Shown here: piece after piece, positions 17,300 through 26,326 of the stretch | Layout: every line of letters starts with the position of its first letter | Numbering within the stretch: the first letter of the stretch is position 1 | NCBI RefSeq assembly: GCF_039543205.1 | Contig: NZ_BAABJH010000007.1 | Location: 124,001 to 188,000, forward strand | Source: Flaviramulus_B aquimarinus | GTDB taxonomy: Bacteria; Bacteroidota; Bacteroidia; Flavobacteriales; Flavobacteriaceae | Reading direction: 5' to 3' | Length of the DNA stretch: 64,000 nucleotides | Notes under the pieces: generated by a model | What the model was told of the DNA's origin: nothing | What the model saw: the letters and a program-made list of their open reading frames with translations, nothing else | The model's database searches: none | Position numbers and translations under genes: made by a program

Positions 17300-17842
17300 T
17301 TAATTATTAGTTAAATAGGTTTCAATTTTCTTTACTGCTATATGGTAAGATGCTTTTAAGGCACCTTCGCTAGTTTCTAAGATTTCGGACATATCTTTAT
17401 ACTTTAGATCTTCAAAATATTTCATATTAAAAACCAATTGTTGTTTTTCTGGTAATGTAGCAATGGCTTCTTGCAATTTAAGTTGAATGGTATCGCCCTC
17501 AAAGTAAACATCGGATTTTAAATTAAGTATTGCTAAGTTTTGAACCTCTTCATTACTTATTTGTAATCGTTTAGCTTTTTTATTTATAAATGTAATGGAT
17601 TCGTTAGTTGCTATACGATACATCCAGGAAAATAATTTACTATCGCCTTTAAAATTATTAATGTTCTTATAAACTTTTATAAACATGTTTTGAAGTACAT
17701 CATTGGCATCATCATGAGATTTTACAATATTTCGTATATGCCAATATAAACGTTCCTTATAAAGCGCTAAAAGCGCTTTAAAGGCTTGGTCTTTATGGGT
17801 TTCAGATTTTAATTGTACTAACAGTTGCGCTTCGTCGGTCAC
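17300..17842 (-). CDS. ECF-type RNA polymerase sigma factor
   Basis: Extracytoplasmic-function sigma factor of 180 aa. Region 2 includes DDANDVLQNMFIKVYKNI and the region 2.3-2.4 stretch LFSWMYRIATNESITF. Region 4 ends with the helix-turn-helix around DLKYKDMSEILETSEGALKA. The start is GTG at 17842: the frame upstream meets a stop within 12 bases and no ATG is available nearby. It heads a three-gene operon with the membrane and exported proteins downstream, which presumably control it. A TAGTC-ATTA-GACTA palindrome lies 11 bp before the start (17853-17866). Confidence 0.9.
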   Translation of the reverse strand: MTDEAQLLVQLKSETHKDQAFKALLALYKERLYWHIRNIVKSHDDANDVLQNMFIKVYKNINNFKGDSKLFSWMYRIATNESITFINKKAKRLQISNEEVQNLAILNLKSDVYFEGDTIQLKLQEAIATLPEKQQLVFNMKYFEDLKYKDMSEILETSEGALKASYHIAVKKIETYLTNN

Positions 17843-17956
17843 AAAAAATGTTTAGTCATTAGACTATTAAATATACTAAAAGTTTAAATCATTTTTTTTT
17901 GTTTTTCAGGCAATATGTTAATGTGTTGATATTTAGTGATTTGAAATACATTTTAT

Positions 17957-17992
17957 CGATTAAGTGTATTTAAAATACGATTAAATGCATTT
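17957..17992. repeat. 21-bp-period direct repeat in the sigma-gene upstream gap
   Basis: CGATTAAGTGTATTT (17957-17971) and CGATTAAATGCATTT (17978-17992) match at 13 of 15 positions with a 21-bp period. They lie about 115-150 bp upstream of the sigma factor start. The rest of the 17843-18155 gap shows no gene; it holds this repeat, the short palindrome near the start, and a terminator at its far end. Confidence 0.4.
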
Positions 17993-18079
17993 TTTCTTGC
18001 GTAGTATGTTTTTATAATATATGTTTGTATCAGAAACCTACTTATGTTGTTAGTCGTCCCCAAGTCTAACAAAAACAAA

Positions 18080-18113
18080 AAAAAGGATAGAAGCCCAAAT
18101 CTCTATCCTTTTT
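18080..18113 (-). terminator. Terminator of the ABC exporter gene
   Basis: A perfect 11-bp inverted repeat (AAAAAGGATAG and CTATCCTTTTT) with a 12-nt loop lies 43 bp beyond the exporter stop codon. The U-run forms on the minus strand; the symmetric ends could also stop plus-strand transcripts. Confidence 0.75.
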
Positions 18114-18155
18114 TATATTTATAATAAGAACTAATTAAATAAGTTCTTATTGTTG

Positions 18156-19988
18156 TTATTCAAAACTTTGCATATCTACAAGCTTTTTATAAATCCCGTT
18201 TTTAGCGATAAGCTCGTTATGTTTTCCTTGTTCGGCTATTTCTCCTTTACTAAGTACAACAATTTCATCTGCACTTTGTATGGTAGATAATCTATGTGCA
18301 ATAACAATAGATGTTCTATTTTTCATCATATTCTCCAAAGCGACTTGTACTAGCCGTTCGCTTTCTGTATCTAGGGCAGAGGTTGCTTCGTCTAAAACCA
18401 TAATAGGTGGGCTTTTAAGAACGGCTCGTGCGATGCTTAAACGTTGTTTTTGTCCACCAGAAAGTTTATTGCCGGAATCACCAATATTGGTGTTTATGCC
18501 TTTTGGTAAATCTTTTACAAATTCCCAAGCATTGGCCACTTTTAGGGCTTCTATAATATCTTCATCTGTAGCATTATTGTTCCCAATACGTATATTGTTC
18601 TTAACCGTATCATTAAATAAAATAGAATCTTGAGTAACCAATCCCATTAAGCTTCTAAGGGAGTGTTTTGTGATACTTTTAATGTCTTTTCCATCTATTG
18701 TAATGCTTCCTTTGTTAACATCATAAAAGCGAGTTACTAAATTGGCTATTGTAGATTTTCCGCTACCAGATTGCCCAACTAATGCCACACTTTTGCCTTT
18801 TGGGATGTTAATACTAAAGTTCTTTAAAACAAATTCATTTTCATACTTAAAGGACACATTATTAAATGCTATTTTAGATTCGAAATCTAATTTCTTTATG
18901 GCATTGGGCTTGTCTTCAAGAGGGCTTTTAGTTTCTAAAATTTCAAGAACGCGCTCTGCTGCTGCATTACCACGTTTAACACTATATGTAGCTTTGCTAA
19001 TAGCTTTTGCTGGTGTTAATATTTGATATGCGAGTGCCATAAAACCAATAAATGCACCTCCTGATAATGTTTTATCTATTAAAACCATACTACCGCCATA
19101 CCATAACAAAATGGCAATGGTAACAATGCCAAGAAATTCACTTGTGGGTGATGCTAAATTTTGTCGATGAACTAGTTGATTAGAAAACAGAAAAAAGCGC
19201 TTAGTAGATTCGTTAAATTTTGAAATAAATTTGTTTTCAGCATTAAAACTTTTAATGACTTTTAAAGAACCTAGTGTTTCTTCTAAGGTTGATAAAAATA
19301 AACCTTGTTCTTTTTGTACGTTTTCAGAATGTTTTTTGAGTCTTTTACCAATAGCAGAAATAATGAATCCAGAAATCGGAATAAAAAGAAAGACAAAAAT
19401 AGTGAGCTTTACACTAGTTAAAAACATGGCAATTATTGCAAATATAATAGTTAGTGGTTCTTTAACTATCAATTCCAGTATTGATAAAAATGATGTTTGT
19501 ACTTCGTTTACATCTCCAGAAATTCTAGCTATGATATCGCCTTTACGCTTTTCAGAAAAAAAAGAAATAGGTAGTCTTAGTGTTTTTTCATAAATCTCAT
19601 TTCTTAAATCTTTTAAAATTCCATTTCTTAAATAGGTAATATAATACAGCCCTAGATAATTGAATAAGTTTTTAAGCAGAAATAAGGTAATAATTATAAC
19701 AACCATAAAGGTTAATGTGGCACTTGGTCCTTCAACTTCTAATTTATTTGTTACAAAAAAGTTGAAGTAATCAATAACCTTGTCTTTACTGAAATAATCA
19801 GAAAAAGTTATAAACTCAGGTTTGTTAGAAGTCTGTGAGGTTTCATTAAATAAAATATTAATCATTGGCATGAGCGATACCATAGCCAATGTGCCAAAAA
19901 GTGCATAAAAAATATTTGCTATAATATTTAAAATGGCATACCTTTTATATGGTAGTGCAAATTTTAATATCTTTTTGATATAATCCAT
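18156..19988 (-). CDS. MsbA-like ABC exporter (fused TMD-NBD)
   Basis: Half-transporter of 610 aa: six membrane helices (about 1-320), then an ATPase domain with Walker A GQSGSGKST, signature LSGGQ, Walker B PIMVLDEAT and the switch His (IVIAHRLS). The family includes lipid A flippase MsbA and multidrug exporters; the substrate is not settled by sequence. It overlaps the phosphohexomutase stop by one base, so the two genes are translated from one mRNA, which hints at export of a glycolipid or envelope precursor. Confidence 0.88.
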   Translation of the reverse strand: MDYIKKILKFALPYKRYAILNIIANIFYALFGTLAMVSLMPMINILFNETSQTSNKPEFITFSDYFSKDKVIDYFNFFVTNKLEVEGPSATLTFMVVIIITLFLLKNLFNYLGLYYITYLRNGILKDLRNEIYEKTLRLPISFFSEKRKGDIIARISGDVNEVQTSFLSILELIVKEPLTIIFAIIAMFLTSVKLTIFVFLFIPISGFIISAIGKRLKKHSENVQKEQGLFLSTLEETLGSLKVIKSFNAENKFISKFNESTKRFFLFSNQLVHRQNLASPTSEFLGIVTIAILLWYGGSMVLIDKTLSGGAFIGFMALAYQILTPAKAISKATYSVKRGNAAAERVLEILETKSPLEDKPNAIKKLDFESKIAFNNVSFKYENEFVLKNFSINIPKGKSVALVGQSGSGKSTIANLVTRFYDVNKGSITIDGKDIKSITKHSLRSLMGLVTQDSILFNDTVKNNIRIGNNNATDEDIIEALKVANAWEFVKDLPKGINTNIGDSGNKLSGGQKQRLSIARAVLKSPPIMVLDEATSALDTESERLVQVALENMMKNRTSIVIAHRLSTIQSADEIVVLSKGEIAEQGKHNELIAKNGIYKKLVDMQSFE

Positions 19989-21718
19989 TAAATAAGATTC
20001 ATATCTCTTAAAATAGCATCAACCTTAGCGTCAAGTTTAGCTTCTACATCATCATAATCTTCTGTTGCTTGTAATGCTGTATTTACACTGACATAGAATT
20101 TGATTTTTGGTTCGGTTCCACTGGGCCTTAAAGCGACTTGACTGCCATCTTCTGTATAATAAATTAATACGTTTGATTTTGGTACTTCAATTTCGCTTTC
20201 CTCTCCTGTAATCATATTTTTTGCTATTGAAGATTCGTAATCTTCAATTTTAATGACGTTAGAGCCATTAGCAACTTTAATTGGGTTTTTGCGGGCATCA
20301 GTCATCATTTGTTTGATTTCTTCAGCACCTTCAATCCCCTTTTTTGTTAAGGACACTAATTTTTCTTTGTAACAACCATGTTCTGCATATAACTGAACAA
20401 GTTCATTGTAGAACGAACTACCATTTGATTTTGTTATAGCTGCGATTTCACAAGCTAAAAGGGTAGAAGTTACAGCGTCTTTATCACGAACAAACTCACC
20501 TACCATAAAGCCGAAACTTTCTTCGCCACCACCAATAAAGTCCAGTTCAGGGAAATCATGGATAAGTTTAGCAATCCATTTAAAACCTGTTAATACTATT
20601 TTGCTTTCTACACCATATGCTTTTGCTAGTTTGGTTAACATAGGGGTTGATACGATAGTTGATGCAATAAACTCTTTACCTTGTATTTTGCCTTCAGACT
20701 TCCATTGTTTTAACAGGAAATCGGTCATCATCAGCATGGTTTGGTTTCCGTTAAGTAGTTGTAATTCATTTTTGGAATTACGAACGGCAACACCTAATCT
20801 GTCACAATCGGGGTCGGTACCAATAACAATATCTGCATTTACTTTTTCAGCTAATTCTAAAGCCATTTTTAAAGCAGCTGGTTCTTCCGGGTTTGGTGAT
20901 TTTACCGTTGGAAAATCGCCATCAGGGACTTCTTGTTCTTTTACAATATGTACATTTTTATACCCTGCGCGTTTTAAGGTTTCAGGAACTGCAGTAATTG
21001 AAGTGCCGTGAAGTGATGTAAAAACTATAGTTAAATCATCTTTAGCGCTTTGTGTTGCACCAACAGAACCATTTTCAACGGAAGCATTAATAAACACATC
21101 ATCAACATCTTTTCCTATATAATGAATAAGATCATTGTTGGCTTCAAATTTAATATTAGCATAATCTAAATCATTAATCAAATTAATAACACCACTATCA
21201 TGTGGTGGGACCAATTGTCCGCCATCTTGCCAATATACTTTATAACCATTATATTCTGGTGGATTATGTGATGCCGTTAAAACAATACCACAATGACAGT
21301 TTAAATGTTTTACAGCAAATGATAATTCTGGAGTTGCTCTTAAATCTTCAAACAAATAAACCTCAATACCGTTTGCAGAAAATACATCAGCTACTACTTT
21401 AGCTAAGGTTTTACTGTTATGTCTACAATCATAAGCAATAACAGCTTTTAGTGTTTCGTTAGGAAATGATTGGTATAAATAATCACTTAAGCCTTGGGTG
21501 CTTTTTCCTAAAGTGTATTTGTTTATACGATTTGTTCCTATGCCCATTATACCTCGCATACCACCTGTGCCAAATTCTAAATCCTTATAAAAGCTTTCCT
21601 GAATTTCTTTTGGGTTGTTAGCGATACTATCTTTAATAGATGCTTGTGTATTTTCATCAAAAGCAGGTGTTAGCCATGCATTTATTCTGTTTAAAATTTT
21701 TGGTTCAATGTGTATCAT
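19988..21718 (-). CDS. Phosphoglucomutase/phosphomannomutase
   Basis: Alpha-D-phosphohexomutase of 576 aa from the ATG at 21718. The phosphoserine loop is TASHNPPEYNGYK, the metal-binding loop is TDPDCDRLG, the sugar-binding loop is GGGEESFGF and the phosphate-binding loop is LRPSGTEPKIKFY. The length fits the long PgcA-like group that interconverts glucose-1- and glucose-6-phosphate. A TTG at 21742 would extend it by eight residues but lies inside the predicted -7 box. It forms an operon with the ABC exporter. Confidence 0.92.
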   Translation of the reverse strand: MIHIEPKILNRINAWLTPAFDENTQASIKDSIANNPKEIQESFYKDLEFGTGGMRGIMGIGTNRINKYTLGKSTQGLSDYLYQSFPNETLKAVIAYDCRHNSKTLAKVVADVFSANGIEVYLFEDLRATPELSFAVKHLNCHCGIVLTASHNPPEYNGYKVYWQDGGQLVPPHDSGVINLINDLDYANIKFEANNDLIHYIGKDVDDVFINASVENGSVGATQSAKDDLTIVFTSLHGTSITAVPETLKRAGYKNVHIVKEQEVPDGDFPTVKSPNPEEPAALKMALELAEKVNADIVIGTDPDCDRLGVAVRNSKNELQLLNGNQTMLMMTDFLLKQWKSEGKIQGKEFIASTIVSTPMLTKLAKAYGVESKIVLTGFKWIAKLIHDFPELDFIGGGEESFGFMVGEFVRDKDAVTSTLLACEIAAITKSNGSSFYNELVQLYAEHGCYKEKLVSLTKKGIEGAEEIKQMMTDARKNPIKVANGSNVIKIEDYESSIAKNMITGEESEIEVPKSNVLIYYTEDGSQVALRPSGTEPKIKFYVSVNTALQATEDYDDVEAKLDAKVDAILRDMNLI

Positions 21719-21739
21719 AAGTTGTATAATAGTAGATTG

Positions 21740-21747
21740 CAAAAGTA
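21740..21747 (-). promoter_or_regulatory. -7 box for the phosphohexomutase operon
   Basis: TACTTTTG on the minus strand matches TAnnTTTG and lies 21 bp upstream of the ATG at 21718. No clear -33 TTG was found. Confidence 0.45.
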
Positions 21748-21816
21748 ATAAATTGTGAAAGAATACCTTTTAAAAAGTTGCCCTTTTGAAAAAAATGAAA
21801 CCATTTTTGATGTATT

Positions 21817-22767
21817 CTAACTTAAATTCAATTCATCTTTAATTAAATAACGTTTTTTGTCGGTTTTGTTACGTAAAACGATTTCGCCTAAAAAGCCAGC
21901 TACAAAAAACTGAGTTCCAATAATCATGGTAGCTAGCGAAATATAGAATTGAGGACGTTGGGTAATAAGTCGACCACCTGTGTTTAAAAATAATTTGTCA
22001 ATACCTAAATATAGAGCAAATGCAAACCCAATGGCAAACATAATAAACCCTAATGCTCCAAATAAATGCATGGGACGTTTACCAAAACGCGATAAAAACC
22101 AAATAGTTATTAAGTCAAGAAAACCATGTATAAAACGGTTCATTCCAAATTTAGTAACGCCATATTTTCGTGCTTGATGTTTTACGACCTTTTCACCAAT
22201 TTTTGTAAACCCTGCATTTTTAGAAAGTACGGGTATGTAACGATGCATTTCGCCATTAACATCAATATGTTTTACGACTTCAAGTTTATAGGCTTTTAAG
22301 CCACAATTAAAATCATTTAACTTAACACCCGATGTTTTTCTTGCGGCCCAATTGAATAATTTTGAAGGTAAGTTTTTTGAAATAACCGAGTCGTATCGTT
22401 TCTTTTTCCAGCCAGAAACCAAATCGAACCCATCATTTATAATCATGTTATAAAGTTCTGGAATTTCATCTGGATTATCTTGTAGATCAGCATCCATGGT
22501 AATCACCACATTGCCTAGAGCTTTTTCAAAACCGGCATGTAAAGCTTGGGATTTGCCAAAGTTTTTTAAAAACCGAATGCCTTTTACGCTTTTATTTTTT
22601 GAAGATAATTTAGAGATAATCTGCCAAGAATTATCAGTACTACCATCATCAATAAAAATAATTTCATATGTTAAATGATTGGAAAGCATCACTTTTGCAA
22701 TCCAATCATGTAATTCTTGTAAAGACTCTTGTTCGTTAAGTAGTGGTATAACTACAGATATGTTCAT
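21817..22767 (-). CDS. Family 2 glycosyltransferase (GtrB/DPMS-like)
   Basis: Glycosyltransferase of 316 aa. The GT-A domain (about 1-230) has SVVIPLLNEQESL at the start and the metal-binding ITMDADLQDNPDE. Two membrane helices near the C-terminus (about 233-255 and 275-298) place it at the inner membrane. This is the dolichyl/undecaprenyl-phosphate glycosyltransferase group (GtrB, ArnC), which loads a sugar on a polyprenyl phosphate. The sugar is not predictable. The DUF4199 gene upstream on the same strand ends 39 bp before it, so they are probably co-transcribed. Confidence 0.88.
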   Translation of the reverse strand: MNISVVIPLLNEQESLQELHDWIAKVMLSNHLTYEIIFIDDGSTDNSWQIISKLSSKNKSVKGIRFLKNFGKSQALHAGFEKALGNVVITMDADLQDNPDEIPELYNMIINDGFDLVSGWKKKRYDSVISKNLPSKLFNWAARKTSGVKLNDFNCGLKAYKLEVVKHIDVNGEMHRYIPVLSKNAGFTKIGEKVVKHQARKYGVTKFGMNRFIHGFLDLITIWFLSRFGKRPMHLFGALGFIMFAIGFAFALYLGIDKLFLNTGGRLITQRPQFYISLATMIIGTQFFVAGFLGEIVLRNKTDKKRYLIKDELNLS

Positions 22768-22806
22768 TCAGAATTGTTTGAAAAATAATATTCAAAAATA
22801 CTGAAT

Positions 22807-23337
22807 TTATTCGGCGTCTGGATTACTTTTTTTCATTGCTGCGGCTACAATCAATCCAATTACACTAAAAAAGACAAGGTAACCAGCTAATCCTTTTGCA
22901 ATGTTTCCTAAAGAATATTGGTTTTGAGATTCAATTTGTTCAACAGTTTCAGCAATAACATCAGAAGAGGAGTTAAAGCCTTCCATCATTTCAACTGTTT
23001 TTTCTATAGTTTTTTCTTTTAAAATTTCAGAAGCTTCAGGATCAATAAAATTAAATAGTAAATATGAAACAAAAGTACTAATCAATAGTCCTATAAGAAC
23101 AGTTATAAAGTATGCTGTAAAAGCTTGTTTAAAAGAAGCAAAACCGTTTTGTACCTGTTTTATTTTTGCTACAGAAATAATACCTAAAACAATTATAGCT
23201 ATCATGATAAATATGCCCATCCACATATTAGTCAGTAATTCTAAGTTAACAGCATAAGCAAGAACAGTTATTAAAGCTAATAATGCGCCTAAATACAAGC
23301 CATAATTTGTTGCAATAGATTTTAAAGATTTTTCCAT
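22807..23337 (-). CDS. DUF4199 membrane protein
   Basis: 176 aa with four predicted membrane helices: about 13-30, 37-54, 74-96 and 146-164. A longer polar, acidic loop lies between the third and fourth. The pattern fits DUF4199, a Bacteroidota membrane family with no known function. It lies upstream of the polyprenyl-phosphate glycosyltransferase on the same strand. Confidence 0.8.
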   Translation of the reverse strand: MEKSLKSIATNYGLYLGALLALITVLAYAVNLELLTNMWMGIFIMIAIIVLGIISVAKIKQVQNGFASFKQAFTAYFITVLIGLLISTFVSYLLFNFIDPEASEILKEKTIEKTVEMMEGFNSSSDVIAETVEQIESQNQYSLGNIAKGLAGYLVFFSVIGLIVAAAMKKSNPDAE

Positions 23338-23496
23338 AATATTTTAATTAATTTGTTAGTTGTTAGTTAGTAACCAAAGATAGGGAAACGTTACATTTTT
23401 ATTGAAAAAGAATATATTATAATATTGTCTTGAGGTTTCCATTATAATTGTCATTACCATGGAAAAAGGAAACAAAATAAAAAACAATAAAAAGTA

Positions 23497-23526
23497 TTGT
23501 GATTTTATAAAAAATACTTAAATTTG
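23497..23526 (+). promoter_or_regulatory. Promoter of the L31 gene
   Basis: TTG (23497-23499), a 19-bp spacer and TAAATTTG (23519-23526) match the Bacteroidota housekeeping promoter consensus. The leader before the ATG is about 30 nt. Confidence 0.7.
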
Positions 23527-23562
23527 CACTTCCAAAATTGAAAAGAATTAAAGTATTTAGTG

Positions 23563-23814
23563 ATGAGAAAAGGTATACACCCAGAAAATTATAGATTAGT
23601 AGCATTTAAAGATATGTCTAACGATGATGTGTTTTTAACAAAATCTACTGCAGATACTAACGAAACCCTTGAGGTTGATGGTGTTGAATATCCGTTAGTT
23701 AAAATGGAAATTTCTAGAACATCTCATCCATATTACACTGGTAAATCTAAATTAGTTGATACAGCCGGACGTATTGATAAGTTCAAAACGAAATATGCTA
23801 AGTTTAAAAAATAA
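23563..23814 (+). CDS. rpmE2: 50S ribosomal protein L31, type B
   Basis: 83-aa ribosomal protein. The opening MRKGIHPENYR and SRTSHPYYTGK are typical of type-B L31. It has no cysteines, so it is the zinc-independent form. GTG at 23560 could add one residue; the ATG at 23563 is preferred. The gene is monocistronic, with a good promoter upstream and a hairpin terminator after it. Confidence 0.95.
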   Translation: MRKGIHPENYRLVAFKDMSNDDVFLTKSTADTNETLEVDGVEYPLVKMEISRTSHPYYTGKSKLVDTAGRIDKFKTKYAKFKK

Positions 23815-23840
23815 ACTTCTGCTTAAAAATATATTTATAA

Positions 23841-23867
23841 AAAGTCTTTCTACTATAGAAAGGCTTT
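23841..23867 (+). terminator. Terminator of the L31 gene
   Basis: AAAGTCTTTCT pairs with AGAAAGGCTTT (one T/G pairing) around a 5-nt loop, followed by a T-run. Confidence 0.75.
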
Positions 23868-23920
23868 TTTATTTTTACAAGAATCTATTTTCAACCTTCA
23901 GTTTTAAGATAAGAGTATAA

Positions 23921-23955
23921 AACTTTTAACTTTTAACTTTTAATTATTTTAACTT
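23921..23955 (+). repeat. AACTTTT heptanucleotide repeat
   Basis: Three perfect tandem copies of AACTTTT (23921-23941) are followed by a degenerate continuation up to the next start codon at 23959. It belongs to a set of 7-nt-periodic intergenic stretches in this window. Confidence 0.7.
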
Positions 23956-23958
23956 TTT

Positions 23959-25134
23959 ATGAATTATATTCTATTTGATGGTCCTTCGCGTAATAATTTA
24001 TTGCCCTTTACATTTACTAGACCAGTTGCGGATATACGTGTTGGAATTTTGACCATTAGGGAGAAATGGGAGTCTTTTTTAGAGACTACGACAACTACGA
24101 TTACCGAAGATTATCTATCTGATAAATATCCGATGGTAGAAATGGATGAAAATATTATGATTAATGCATCTTATCTGCCCAATTTAGAATTGTTGGAAAA
24201 AATAAAGGGTTTAAAAGCAAACCAAGCTATTTTTAAAGATGAAGATGTGATTGCTTTTTTTACTATGGAAGCACAAGATAACATTGATTTTGATGCCTAT
24301 GAAGCTATTGAGTTTAATGAATCCATTATTAAAATTGAAAACACTTGGGATATTTTTTCTAAAAATGGAGAGGCTATTCATGAGGATTTTAACTTAATAA
24401 CCAAGAATAGAACATCGCAGCCTATCCCTGAAAGTAATAACTTTATAGCTGCCGAGAATATTTTTATAGAAGAAGGTGCTAAGCTTGAATTTACAACGCT
24501 TAACGCGAGCAGTGGCCCTATATATATAGGTAAACATGCCGAGATTATGGAAGGCTCAATTGTGCGCGGCCCCTTAGCATTATGTGAAAATGCTACAATA
24601 AAAATGGGAGCAAAAATTTATGGACCTACAACTGTTGGCCCTTATAGCAAGGTTGGTGGAGAAGTTAATAATTCTGTTCTTTTTGCCTACTCAAACAAAG
24701 GACACGATGGCTTTTTAGGAAATTCCGTGTTAGGCGAATGGTGTAATTTAGGAGCAGACACAAACAATTCGAATTTAAAAAACAATTATGCCGAAGTCCG
24801 TTTATGGGATTACCAAACCGAAGGTTTTGCTAAAACAGGATTACAGTTTTGCGGTCTTATGATGGGAGACCATAGTAAATGTGGTATAAATGTTATGTTT
24901 AATACAGGTACTGTTGTAGGCGTAAGTGCCAATATTTTTGGTAGTGGATTTCCAAGAAATTTTGTGCCTAGCTTTAGCTGGGGAGGCAATAGCGGTTTCA
25001 CAACTTACTTGACAAAAAAAGCTTTTGAAGTAGCTAAAGTAGTGATGTCAAGACGAAGTGTTGCGTTCTCAGAACAAGACCAAGCTATTTTAGAACATGT
25101 ATTTGAAGAAACTAAAAAATACAGAAGAGAGTAG
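23959..25134 (+). CDS. GlmU-like sugar nucleotidyltransferase-related protein
   Basis: 391-aa protein of a Bacteroidota family related to GlmU. The N-terminal part starts with NYILFDGPSRNNLLPFTFTRP, a variant nucleotidyltransferase entry without the classic GxGTR. The C-terminal half (about 160-350) is a left-handed beta-helix of hexapeptide repeats (for example GKHAEIMEGSIVRGP). The altered nucleotide-binding loop leaves open whether it makes UDP-GlcNAc or another activated sugar. It is preceded by an AACTTTT repeat and is probably monocistronic. Confidence 0.8.
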   Translation: MNYILFDGPSRNNLLPFTFTRPVADIRVGILTIREKWESFLETTTTTITEDYLSDKYPMVEMDENIMINASYLPNLELLEKIKGLKANQAIFKDEDVIAFFTMEAQDNIDFDAYEAIEFNESIIKIENTWDIFSKNGEAIHEDFNLITKNRTSQPIPESNNFIAAENIFIEEGAKLEFTTLNASSGPIYIGKHAEIMEGSIVRGPLALCENATIKMGAKIYGPTTVGPYSKVGGEVNNSVLFAYSNKGHDGFLGNSVLGEWCNLGADTNNSNLKNNYAEVRLWDYQTEGFAKTGLQFCGLMMGDHSKCGINVMFNTGTVVGVSANIFGSGFPRNFVPSFSWGGNSGFTTYLTKKAFEVAKVVMSRRSVAFSEQDQAILEHVFEETKKYRRE

Positions 25135-25213
25135 TAGTTCGTATACCATTTAAATTTTCAGTATTTAAGTTTTGTATTAAGCTTTAGCCAAATTTATACT
25201 AACTAAAGATTTG

Positions 25214-25221
25214 TATATTTG
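25214..25221 (+). promoter_or_regulatory. -7 box for the PD40-like protein gene
   Basis: TATATTTG matches TAnnTTTG and lies 18 bp before the ATG at 25240. A possible TTG start at 25219 falls inside the box and is therefore unlikely. Confidence 0.5.
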
Positions 25222-25239
25222 TTTAAAGTACAACACTTT

Positions 25240-26154
25240 ATGTTAAAAAAATTCTGTTATATCATCTTTTTAAGTGGACTGTTGAGTTTTTCTCAAGCAG
25301 AAGATTATAACGTTAAAAATTTAAAAGTAAATACCGAAAACACGCATTTTGGTTTGATGCCTTTTGGGAATGATAAAATCATTTTCACTTCATATTTTAT
25401 TGATAGTAGAGGTAAAGTAAAGCGGTATGAGGGCAATCCTGTATTAACTGTTTTTGAAGGTGATTTGTCTGATGATGGAAATATCATAAATATCAGCCCC
25501 ATCCAAATCGCTGGAAAAAAGGAAATTGCCGGAATTACTAGTGCTACAATATCACCAGATGGAAAATTTATATATATAACAACTCAATACACAAGAAAAA
25601 ATAGGCCTAAAGGCGATTTTAAAGACACTAACTTTCATATTAAAGTTGGTGAATTTAAAGCAAGTTTAGGCTGGACTAACTTTAAAGTATTGCCTTTTTG
25701 TAAACCGAGATATTCCTATGCACACCCTACGTTAAGCCATGATGGAAAAACACTCTATTTTACTGCTAATATTAGAGGAGGAAAAGAAACAACTAAAGGA
25801 GGTTCAGATATTTTTAAGGTGGATGTTTTGGGAGAAAACAAATATGGTGAACCAAAAAACCTAGGAAGCAAAGTAAACTCGTACAGTAGAGAAATGTTTC
25901 CATTTATGAGTGCAGATAACATTCTATATTTTGCTTCAAATAGACCTAGTGGTTTTGGCGGCTTCGATATTTACAAAAGCCATATGAATGTGTCTGGAGT
26001 TTTTGAAAAAGCTGAAAAACTACCCAAACCTTTTAATAGCAAACAAGATGATTTCTCTTTAATCATGAATCCAGATAACACTTCTGGTTATTTTGTATCT
26101 AAACGAATAGGTGGAAAAGGTGATGACGATATTTATTATTTTTTAAAAATATAA
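25240..26154 (+). CDS. Exported PD40/TolB-like beta-propeller protein
   Basis: 304-aa exported protein with a short signal peptide (FCYIIFLSGLLSFSQA). WD40-like PD40 repeats follow: TISPDGKFIYITTQ, LSHDGKTLYFTAN, MSADNILYFASNRPSG and NPDNTSGYFVSKR. This is the propeller part seen in OmpA-associated proteins of the type IX secretion neighbourhood, but there is no OmpA domain. Ligand and function are unknown. The frame extends upstream to TTG 25219, rejected because of the promoter box. Confidence 0.8.
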   Translation: MLKKFCYIIFLSGLLSFSQAEDYNVKNLKVNTENTHFGLMPFGNDKIIFTSYFIDSRGKVKRYEGNPVLTVFEGDLSDDGNIINISPIQIAGKKEIAGITSATISPDGKFIYITTQYTRKNRPKGDFKDTNFHIKVGEFKASLGWTNFKVLPFCKPRYSYAHPTLSHDGKTLYFTANIRGGKETTKGGSDIFKVDVLGENKYGEPKNLGSKVNSYSREMFPFMSADNILYFASNRPSGFGGFDIYKSHMNVSGVFEKAEKLPKPFNSKQDDFSLIMNPDNTSGYFVSKRIGGKGDDDIYYFLKI

Positions 26155-26283
26155 TGCTTTATAATCCGTTTAATTTTTTAATTCAAGTTTAGGTAAAAAA
26201 CACTACTAATTTAGTCAATTATGTGTTTTATGTTAAAAAAACATGTATTTTATCTAAAAAATATGCATTTAATAGATTAAGAC

Positions 26284-26291
26284 TATTTTTG
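26284..26291 (+). promoter_or_regulatory. -7 box for the YhhN-like gene
   Basis: TATTTTTG matches TAnnTTTG, 36 bp before the ATG at 26327. The surrounding gap is very AT-rich, so this is weak evidence. Confidence 0.35.
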
Positions 26292-26326
26292 TTTAATATA
26301 TTATGCTCTACTGATAGGCAACCTAT

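Noticed and set aside
21719..21742. TTG start for the phosphohexomutase
   Set aside because: The TTG lies inside the -7 promoter box; the ATG at 21718 suits the family start. The same reasoning removed TTG starts at 14774 and 25219.
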